Assembly (NCBI GenBank): GCA_029863735.1
Contig: JAOTUT010000041.1
Location: forward strand, 1-9,290
Direction of reading: 5' to 3'
Source of the DNA: Ignavibacteria bacterium
GTDB lineage: Bacteria; Bacteroidota; Ignavibacteria; Ignavibacteriales; Ignavibacteriaceae
Length of the DNA stretch: 9,290 bases
In this document: piece by piece, positions 1 to 5,969 of the stretch
How the letters are laid out: each line of letters begins with the position of its first letter
How positions within the stretch are numbered: the stretch's first letter is position 1
Notes under the pieces: generated by a model
Database searches by the model: none
Seen by the model: the letters and a program-made list of their open reading frames with translations, nothing else
Told to the model about the DNA's origin: nothing
Position numbers and translations under genes: made by a program

Positions 1-896
1 TATTTTGCGCCAGCTTTTCTCAGTTCATCAACTCTCTGTGCAAAACCTTCTTCGCTAACCATACCAAGTCTTGAGTGTCGTTCAAATTCTTTGAATGCAC
101 CTTTCTCAAAAGCTTTAATGACATGTGGCTCTGTTGGATTTGGTAGAACAATATATCCACGTTCGTACAACATCTGAGCTTTTTTGAGTTCCCTTATTTT
201 TACTTCTCCTCCTATATCCTTAGCACCCTGTCCCCATTTCAATTCAACAACCTCGACTCCAAGCTTATCGATGGCGTATTCCTGTACACCGAGTCGTGTA
301 TCTTCAACATTTGCCTGCACTACTATTGCTCCATATCCGTTACGCTGATAATCTTTGTAAAGCTTTACTCTTCTTTTCAAATCAATTGTATCGAATACTT
401 TTCCCCTATTAATTATTGATTCTACATCCATACCGGTTACATTTTCGCCAATCGTTAACCCTGTACCTGCAAGTGCAGAGCCAATTGCTAATCCTTCCCA
501 GTTATTTTTAGCAATATTGGTTGATCCGATTCCCGGAATTATCCACGGATAGCGAAAGTGTAATCCCTTATCGTGACCGAAAGTAACATCGATTCTAACA
601 TTGGGGAAAATGGCCTTATCGCTGTCGGCTTCAACACCGTATGCACCGACTGCAGTTCCCATTATATTAAAATGCGAGTAATCAACCGGATAGTTTTTTT
701 CTGAGGCGGTTGTTATTACACCGAAAGGTTGAGGATAAATTACCTCGTGTCCGCGGTAAGCTGATTTTCCGATTTCACACATACCAATACAGCCATCCAC
801 ACAGGTGACGCACATTCCTGACGATGGTGTTATTGAACCCTCTGTCCGGTTCTTTGTTAAAGTTGCTGCGGAAGAATTAACTCTTGAGTATAACAT
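1..896 (-). CDS. FMN-binding glutamate synthase family protein, C-terminus cut by the window edge
   Basis: The first 298 residues are visible; the reading frame is open at the left edge. The protein resembles the FMN-binding (synthase) domain of glutamate synthase large subunits. Visible family features are the GENVTGMD segment (about 150-157), the VQANVED strand (193-199), ELKWGQGAK (218-226) followed by IGGEVK, and FERHSRLGM (271-279). The rest of the FMN barrel, and any [3Fe-4S] Cys motif after it, would lie outside the window. Before the barrel is a compact four-Cys motif, C29-x2-C32-x3-C36-x3-C40, a likely Fe-S site. No amidotransferase (glutaminase) domain precedes it, unlike bacterial GltB. 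In glutamate synthases this domain turns 2-oxoglutarate plus ammonia into glutamate using reduced FMN. Here the electrons would come from the Fe-S subunits encoded just upstream, which is inference. The start is ATG at 896, 18 bases after the previous stop, with a strong AAAGGAGAT site. Family assignment is confident; the true substrate is not known. Confidence 0.85.
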   Translation of the reverse strand, partial: MLYSRVNSSAATLTKNRTEGSITPSSGMCVTCVDGCIGMCEIGKSAYRGHEVIYPQPFGVITTASEKNYPVDYSHFNIMGTAVGAYGVEADSDKAIFPNVRIDVTFGHDKGLHFRYPWIIPGIGSTNIAKNNWEGLAIGSALAGTGLTIGENVTGMDVESIINRGKVFDTIDLKRRVKLYKDYQRNGYGAIVVQANVEDTRLGVQEYAIDKLGVEVVELKWGQGAKDIGGEVKIRELKKAQMLYERGYIVLPNPTEPHVIKAFEKGAFKEFERHSRLGMVSEEGFAQRVDELRKAGAK

Positions 897-901
897 TTTT
901 T

Positions 902-910
902 ATCTCCTTT
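902..910 (-). promoter_or_regulatory. Ribosome binding site of the glutamate-synthase-like gene
   Basis: AAAGGAGAT lies five bases before the ATG at 896, inside the short gap after the upstream stop codon at 915. It is one of the strongest Shine-Dalgarno matches in the window and fixes this start. Confidence 0.8.
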
Positions 911-914
911 ATCT

Positions 915-1592
915 CTACTTAGGTTTAATTTCACATGCTACACAGGGATCCATGTAACACATCATATTATCAAAATTTTCTTTTTCTAAACAGGGCGGGG
1001 TCAGGTTCATACAACCGCCGCATATTGCTTTATCATGTTCAGTATAAGTACATCTTAACTGACAGGCAGGACAAACGTAAATACAGCCACCACACAAACG
1101 GCATACTTCAGATTTTATGTCGAAAGGAGTACCAATGCTGCGATGATCACCGCGTCCACGGAAACCAATTGCTTTTGCCATCATCTGTTCTTCACACATT
1201 CTTACACAGAGTCCGCACATAATGCAATCTTCGTGTTCTTGTCTGAATCTTTGCTGTCGTACTCCCAATTCTGACGCAATATCCTGGATCACTTTTGATT
1301 GTGGACAGGTTGCAAGCAGAAGTTCAACAATCATCTTTCTTGATTGTACGACACGGTTGGATGCCGTTCTGACATTCATACCTTCCTGAACCAAGGAGGT
1401 GCAAGATGTAACAAGTTTTGATCTTACTCCTTCACCAACTTCTACAACGCAAAGCCGGCAGGCACCATATGGTAAAAGTCCTTCCATATGACATAAGGTT
1501 GGAATAGGAAAACCCATAAACTGGGCCGCTTCTAGAATTGTTGTTCCTTCTTCTACGGATATTATTAATCCATTCAATTTAAGATTAACCAT
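915..1592 (-). CDS. HoxU/NuoG-N-terminus-like ferredoxin subunit (2Fe-2S plus two 4Fe-4S) with Cys-rich tail
   Basis: This 225-residue electron-transfer subunit resembles the small ferredoxin subunit (HoxU) of NAD-linked hydrogenases and the N-terminus of NuoG/HydA. Residues 1-75 form a plant-type ferredoxin fold with [2Fe-2S] ligands C34, C45, C48 and C64. Two [4Fe-4S] motifs follow: C123-x2-C126-x2-C129-x3-C133 and C164-x2-C167-x2-C170-x3-C174. The His-Cys3 cluster that NuoG and HoxU usually carry between these regions is not recognisable; only C96 lies there. The last 50 residues add eight Cys (C177, 181, 191, 194, 201, 212, 217, 220) with two CxxC pairs, perhaps a further cluster or a zinc site. 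The start is set at ATG 1592 rather than GTG 1607, because GAGGAGA lies six bases before the ATG and includes bases of the longer form. It overlaps the upstream gene by 8 bases, implying translational coupling. Likely role: pass electrons between the NuoEF/GltD-like subunits and the glutamate-synthase-like subunit. Confidence 0.88.
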   Translation of the reverse strand: MVNLKLNGLIISVEEGTTILEAAQFMGFPIPTLCHMEGLLPYGACRLCVVEVGEGVRSKLVTSCTSLVQEGMNVRTASNRVVQSRKMIVELLLATCPQSKVIQDIASELGVRQQRFRQEHEDCIMCGLCVRMCEEQMMAKAIGFRGRGDHRSIGTPFDIKSEVCRLCGGCIYVCPACQLRCTYTEHDKAICGGCMNLTPPCLEKENFDNMMCYMDPCVACEIKPK

Positions 1593-4500
1593 GATAAATC
1601 TCCTCACTTTCGATGAGTTCTAATTTCTTATCATCTCTTTGTTCGTGGATAAATTCAAGGTCACACCTCATACATCTGTGTGCTTCATATTTTGCTTGTT
1701 CAGCTGACAAAGTCAGTTCCACCTCATTTAAACTGGATTTTCGTTCTTCTACAGGAATTGTCGGAAGAGAAACTCTCTTAGTTTCTTCTTCAATTACCTC
1801 AACCGGGGGAACATATACTTTTGGCAGCCGTATTTCAGGTGGCTGCTTCAATTCTTCTATCATTAAGTATCTATCTATCATCACTGCCACCTTCTTCCCT
1901 GCTGCAATTGCATCTACAACTGTGTTTGGACCTGTGACAACATCTCCTCCGGCAAAAACTCCATCACAGTTGGTTTGAAGAGTATCTTCATCAACAATCA
2001 AAGTTCCCCATTTATTTACATTGATGTTCATGGATGAGATATAATCGACATCCGGAGTATCGCCAATGGTAATAATCAAAGTATCAAAAAATATAAATTC
2101 TTCTGAACCAGGAATTGGAACCGGGTTTCTTCGTCCACTTGAATCAACATCACCCAATTTATTTTTAATAAATTGAACTCCTGATAGCTGGTTATTTTCG
2201 GAGTGAATTTTTATTGGGGATACTAAGGTTACTAAGTTGACTCCTTCTTCAATTGCAGCATCTATTTCGTGCTGAAGTGCGGGCATTTCCTGTCGGGTTC
2301 GGCGGTATAGTAAAGTTACACTTTTAACATCTTTCTGGCGAAGTGAAACACGCGCAGCATCAATTGCTGAATCGCCACCACCAATTACACCAACACGTCC
2401 TTTAGCAAGATTTTTATTATGCAAGTTGAACTCTTTAAGAAATTCAATTGCCGGGAAAACACCTTTAAGGTCTTCTCCCTCAATATTAAGCAATTTACTT
2501 TTATGAGCTCCCATTGCTAGGAATACAGAATTGTATCCTTGCTCAAATAACTCATCAATAGTAAAATCTCTACCAAGAACTGAATTGGTTTTCAGTGTAA
2601 TATTTTTATCAATCAATGCATCAATTTCTTTTCTTATAACTTCCCGCGGAAGTCTGTATGACGGAATACCGCTGGTAAGCATTCCACCTGGGGTTTCATC
2701 TTTTTCGAATACGGTTATCTTATAACCTTTCAGTGAAAGATAATGTGCAGCAGTTAATCCTGCAGGACCTGAACCAATGATCGCAACTTTAAATTTTGAT
2801 TTTTTGCTGTCTTTATCTCTGACCGGTTTATATGTTGAAGGCTCAATCCGGTCGGTTATAAATCGTTTGAGCGCACGGATTGCAATTGGTTGTCCGCCGC
2901 TAGTTCCCGATCTGCACATATATTCGCAAGGATGACTGCATACTCTTGCACATACAGATGGGAACGGATTTGCTTCCCGGATCGCAAAGTAAGCTTTTTC
3001 GTATTCGCCGACGGCAATATGAGCAATATATCTCCACGCTTCGGTACCTATCGGGCAAGCTGTCTGACACGGAGCGCCAACAAGATCTCTGCATACTCCT
3101 GCCCGGCATTTTTTATTGTTAATATGTTCGAGGTATTCGATTCTATAATATTTAATGGTTGATAAAACCGGGTTGGCTGCAGTCTGACCCAAACCACACA
3201 TTGAAGTGTCTTTGACAACGTGCGCAAGTTCTTCAAGCAGATCTAGTTTCTCAATCGTTCCAAGACCCATCGATATATCTTCGAGCAATTCATGCATTCG
3301 TTGAGTTCCTTTTCTACAAACGAAACACTTCCCGCACGATTCATCCTTTAAGAAATTAGTAAAGTATTTGGCTAAGTCAACCATGCAGGTTCTTTCATCC
3401 ATAACAATCATTCCACCCGAACCCATAATAGAACCCGCAGCTGAGAGACTGTCGTAATCAATAGGCAAATTAAATTTTTCAATTGGAATGCATCCACCCG
3501 AAGGTCCGCCAGTTTGAACAGCTTTAATTTTTGCACTGCCCTGAGCGCCTCCACCCATATCGAAGATAATTTCTTTTATTGAGATACCCATTGGAACTTC
3601 GACTAACCCGGTGTTCTTAACTTTTCCAACTAGACTGAAGATTTTCGTTCCGGAATTTTTTGATGTTCCGATTTTTGAATATTCCTTAGAACCAAGTTTC
3701 AGGATGATAGGAATGTTAGCCCATGTTTCTACATTATTGATGGCAGTCGGTTTGCCGTAAATTCCTTTTTCAATTGGGTAGGGCGGACGCTGCCTCGGTT
3801 CTCCCATTTTACCTTCCACAGATCTGATGAGTGCTGTTTCTTCACCGCAAACAAAAGCACCTGCACCCCTTACAATATTTATATCAAACGAAAAACCTGT
3901 TCCTAAAATATTTTCACCGAGCAGTCCATATTCGTGTGCAAGCCTTAATGCAATTATTAAATGTTTGATTGCCAGAGGATATTCATTTCGAACGTAAATA
4001 ATTCCATCTGTTGTACCGGTTGCATAAGCACCAATTAACATACCTTCTATTATGCTATGCGGGTTACCCTCTAAAAGACTTCTATCCATATATGCACCCG
4101 GGTCACCTTCGTCGGCATTACAAACCAGGTATTTTTCTTTTCCGTTTTTTTGTGCAGCTAACATTTCCCATTTTGTCCCGGTTGAAAATCCTCCACCTCC
4201 ACGACCACGTAAGCCTGAATGTTTTACTTCGTTAACAACCCAATGTGGATCCGATGAATCTATTGCTTTGATAAATGAATCATAACCTCCAACTTCAAGG
4301 TAATTGAACAAACGTATAGGGTCAATTTTTTCATTTATTGAGAGAAGTGTTCGTTTTTGATTTTTGTAAAAAGGAATATCATCCTGTCTTATAATTGGTT
4401 TTCCGGATTCAGGATCATTGAAGAGCAGATCTTCTAAGATTTCTTCCCGGTAAATAGATTTTATGATCCTGCTCATATTTTCTATTGTTACCTTTGGGTA

Positions 4501-4758
4501 GAAAATTCGCGAAGGTTCGATTAATACAGAGGGCTCCATCTCACAGAATCCATGACATCCGGTAATGCGAAGGTGTATTCGATTAGTTAATCCGTTTGCA
4601 ATTAATTCACGTTTGGTTATACGGATAAGATCATTTGCACCGCTTGCTTGTCCGCAAGTCCCGGCAGAGATGACTATAGTTGGAATACTGGTATCATGAT
4701 CAGCAATTATTCTACTTTTTAGTTCTTTTAATTCGTTGATAGATTTTAACTTTGGCAT
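1585..4758 (-). CDS. HydB/NuoF-like NADH dehydrogenase module fused to GltD/NfnB-like NAD(P)H oxidoreductase
   Basis: A 1057-residue fusion. Residues 25-105 are a thioredoxin-like ferredoxin domain with only C35, C68 and C72. Residues 150-360 are the NuoF-type NADH/FMN domain: GLRGRGGGGFSTGTKW (182-197), CNADEGDPGAYMDR (213-226) and GAGAFVCGEETAL (298-310). An SLBB-type domain follows (about 373-425), then a [4Fe-4S] site at C475, C478, C481 and C521. Residues 551-630 form the GltD-type Fe-S domain (C564, C568, C603, C607, C611, C615). The FAD site is GSGPAG (662-667) with E685. The second nucleotide site is GGGDSAIDAAR (793-803), and the GGD motif near 937 closes the FAD fold. A C1029-x2-C1032 pair lies near the end. 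It should therefore hold two flavins and two pyridine-nucleotide sites. The start at ATG 4758 has GGGGG seven bases upstream. The 42-base gap to the NuoE-like gene and the 8-base overlap with the next gene mark an operon. Domain assignments are confident; electron bifurcation is inference. Confidence 0.92.
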   Translation of the reverse strand: MPKLKSINELKELKSRIIADHDTSIPTIVISAGTCGQASGANDLIRITKRELIANGLTNRIHLRITGCHGFCEMEPSVLIEPSRIFYPKVTIENMSRIIKSIYREEILEDLLFNDPESGKPIIRQDDIPFYKNQKRTLLSINEKIDPIRLFNYLEVGGYDSFIKAIDSSDPHWVVNEVKHSGLRGRGGGGFSTGTKWEMLAAQKNGKEKYLVCNADEGDPGAYMDRSLLEGNPHSIIEGMLIGAYATGTTDGIIYVRNEYPLAIKHLIIALRLAHEYGLLGENILGTGFSFDINIVRGAGAFVCGEETALIRSVEGKMGEPRQRPPYPIEKGIYGKPTAINNVETWANIPIILKLGSKEYSKIGTSKNSGTKIFSLVGKVKNTGLVEVPMGISIKEIIFDMGGGAQGSAKIKAVQTGGPSGGCIPIEKFNLPIDYDSLSAAGSIMGSGGMIVMDERTCMVDLAKYFTNFLKDESCGKCFVCRKGTQRMHELLEDISMGLGTIEKLDLLEELAHVVKDTSMCGLGQTAANPVLSTIKYYRIEYLEHINNKKCRAGVCRDLVGAPCQTACPIGTEAWRYIAHIAVGEYEKAYFAIREANPFPSVCARVCSHPCEYMCRSGTSGGQPIAIRALKRFITDRIEPSTYKPVRDKDSKKSKFKVAIIGSGPAGLTAAHYLSLKGYKITVFEKDETPGGMLTSGIPSYRLPREVIRKEIDALIDKNITLKTNSVLGRDFTIDELFEQGYNSVFLAMGAHKSKLLNIEGEDLKGVFPAIEFLKEFNLHNKNLAKGRVGVIGGGDSAIDAARVSLRQKDVKSVTLLYRRTRQEMPALQHEIDAAIEEGVNLVTLVSPIKIHSENNQLSGVQFIKNKLGDVDSSGRRNPVPIPGSEEFIFFDTLIITIGDTPDVDYISSMNINVNKWGTLIVDEDTLQTNCDGVFAGGDVVTGPNTVVDAIAAGKKVAVMIDRYLMIEELKQPPEIRLPKVYVPPVEVIEEETKRVSLPTIPVEERKSSLNEVELTLSAEQAKYEAHRCMRCDLEFIHEQRDDKKLELIESEEIYHG
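1599..1605 (-). promoter_or_regulatory. Ribosome binding site deciding the start of the HoxU-like gene
   Basis: GAGGAGA, six bases before the ATG at 1592, lies inside the 3' end of the upstream fusion gene. It makes the ATG at 1592 much more likely than the in-frame GTG at 1607, which would place this site within the coding region. Confidence 0.8.
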
Positions 4759-4800
4759 AACGTTTCCCCCATTGAAGTTTCACAAACTGAATAATGTAAC

Positions 4801-5649
4801 TTATCCATAAATTCCTCCTGAGAGGTCCAGCATATGTCCTTTACAGCCTCTTTTTGAACATATCTGAATTACTCCGCCGCCTTTAACAATCATCGGAATC
4901 ATAGGTGAACCGCATTCGACACAATTTGCTGCACCTCTTAATTCAGTGTGGCAGTGCGGACAGAAAAAGTTCACAACTATATTTTCGGGAATTTCATATT
5001 CGGATTCGATGTTATAGCTGCCATACAGACTTGATAACCTTAACCAGCCGTGTTTTCTTTCGAAAGAAATTGTAACACGTATTGAAGGATGATAATCAAC
5101 TAAATGATCAGGATCCATAAGGCTGTGGTTACAACGAGCGCAGCTGATTTCAACAGGAAATATTCTTTGATCAGTTTTGATTTCTACTTTGTCTAATCCT
5201 TCGCGTGTTTTATCTAAGATTTGTTTTACTTTAGGTGTGATGACCTTGGAGAAGTAATGACCGTCTGCAACTACGATTGGTCCTAACGCACAAGCACCCA
5301 GGCATGCTACAGTTTCTAAAGTGAATTCCTTATCCTTTGTAGTTTCGCCCGGCCTGACATCAAGACGATGTTCAAACTCTTTTTCGATTGTTGGCCCACC
5401 TCGCACATGACAGGCAGTTCCAAGGCATACGGAAACTAAATGTTTGCCACGAGGTTTCAGGCTAAAAGATCTATAGAATGTTGCAACTCCATAAATATCA
5501 ACAAGAGATTTTCCTGTTTCTTCAGCGACATTTCTAAGTTCTTTTTCAGGAAGATAACCAAACCTTGCCTGGATGTTTTCAAGAATAGAAATTATTCCTT
5601 CCCGAATTTTTATTTTTTCCTTTTCTGGTGTAATTGTAAGAGTGGTCAT
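4801..5649 (-). CDS. NuoE/HydC-like [2Fe-2S] subunit with an eight-Cys zinc-ribbon-like C-terminal extension
   Basis: A 282-residue protein. Residues 1-155 match the 24-kDa NADH dehydrogenase (NuoE) family: a helical N-terminus with FGYLPEKEL, the GVATFYRSF segment (54-63), and a thioredoxin-like [2Fe-2S] site with C75-x4-C80 and C116-x3-C120. NuoE and HydC proteins are usually about 150-180 residues, so the rest is an extension. That extension has four Cys pairs: C170-x2-C173, C230-x2-C233, C243-x2-C246 and C264-x4-C269. The pairs resemble rubredoxin or zinc-ribbon knuckles, and a stretch rich in beta-type residues (190-228) separates the first from the second. The extension may bind zinc or another Fe-S centre and tether a partner subunit; its function is unknown. 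It is the first gene of the four-gene operon and partners the NuoF module encoded next. The ATG at 5649 has only a weak GGGG site seven bases upstream and follows a 320-bp spacer that probably holds the promoter. Confidence 0.88.
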   Translation of the reverse strand: MTTLTITPEKEKIKIREGIISILENIQARFGYLPEKELRNVAEETGKSLVDIYGVATFYRSFSLKPRGKHLVSVCLGTACHVRGGPTIEKEFEHRLDVRPGETTKDKEFTLETVACLGACALGPIVVADGHYFSKVITPKVKQILDKTREGLDKVEIKTDQRIFPVEISCARCNHSLMDPDHLVDYHPSIRVTISFERKHGWLRLSSLYGSYNIESEYEIPENIVVNFFCPHCHTELRGAANCVECGSPMIPMIVKGGGVIQICSKRGCKGHMLDLSGGIYG

Positions 5650-5777
5650 ATCTTTGCCCCAAAGAGTTGTGAGAGGATTCGATTAACGCAAGAAGTATTC
5701 ATCAAAAAAAACCGAATTTGTTACACTCAAACCTCGCAAAAAAATGAATGAATAGAAATAGCAACTTCATTTATTGT

Positions 5778-5807
5778 TACGATTTTAGAAATTCATATAA
5801 AATCGTA
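5778..5807. repeat. Perfect 10-bp inverted repeat with 10-bp spacer (candidate operator)
   Basis: The arms TACGATTTTA (5778-5787) and TAAAATCGTA (5798-5807) are exact reverse complements separated by 10 bases. The arm centres are 20 bp apart, about two helical turns, as expected for a dimeric regulator binding one DNA face. It is AT-rich and not followed by a T-run in either direction, so a binding site is more likely than a terminator. The regulator cannot be named from the sequence. Confidence 0.55.
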
Positions 5808-5811
5808 CCAA
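5782..5811 (-). promoter_or_regulatory. Possible sigma-70-type promoter for the NuoE-like operon
   Basis: On the minus strand TTGGTA (5806-5811) and TAAAAT (5782-5787) are separated by 18 bases, resembling -35 and -10 boxes (4/6 and 5/6 matches). Both overlap the inverted repeat, which would suit repression by a protein bound there. In DNA this AT-rich, matches of this quality arise easily by chance, so this is only a candidate. Confidence 0.3.
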
Positions 5812-5969
5812 AGTGAAAATTACTTGTGGGCTCAATCTTGCTAGTAGAGAAAATGTAGGGATTTGTAGGTAAAAGAGATAAAAATCATAAATATTATTCG
5901 AAGATTATTTTTCCACGAAATCCAGAATTCAAAGTTCCTGCCTGCAAGCAACAGGCGAAATTTATTATT

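Larger units (their letters stand above)
5650..5969. other. 320-bp AT-rich intergenic region, probable control region of the flavoprotein operon
   Basis: No credible gene is present on either strand. The region separates the end of the glutamate dehydrogenase gene from the start of the NuoE-like gene. It holds a perfect inverted repeat at 5778-5807 and a possible promoter that overlaps it. Near the dehydrogenase end, GCCTG and CAGGC at 5940-5956 could form a 5-bp hairpin with a 7-base loop, but no T-run follows it on the minus strand, so it is not a convincing intrinsic terminator. If the promoter below is right, the operon has a 5' leader of about 125 bases. Confidence 0.6.

Noticed and set aside
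1593..1607. Longer start (GTG at 1607) for the HoxU-like gene
   Set aside because: The added residues are encoded by the ribosome binding site itself, and the ATG at 1592 is correctly spaced from it.
4774..4786. Short AGTTT-GTG-AAACT hairpin in the gap before the fusion gene
   Set aside because: A 5-bp AT-rich stem in a 42-base gap is likely to be chance and has no terminator features.
1585..5649. Assignment to respiratory complex I or a bifurcating [FeFe]-hydrogenase
   Set aside because: No membrane subunits, no quinone-site subunits and no H-cluster domain are present. The GltD fusion and GltS-like neighbour point to a different soluble complex.
5440..5751. Plus-strand open frame of 103 codons overlapping the NuoE-like gene start
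   Set aside because: It is mostly antisense to a well-supported gene, shows no recognisable family features and ends in low-complexity AT-rich sequence.
5702..5770. Minus-strand 22-codon frame with a hydrophobic start (MKLLFLFIHFF) in the intergenic region
   Set aside because: It has no Shine-Dalgarno site and no Trp/His/Leu-type attenuator structure after it. A hydrophobic short frame is expected by chance in T-rich DNA.
5940..5956. GCCTG/CAGGC hairpin just after the glutamate dehydrogenase stop as an intrinsic terminator
   Set aside because: The stem is only 5 bp with a 7-base loop and no T-run follows in the direction of transcription.
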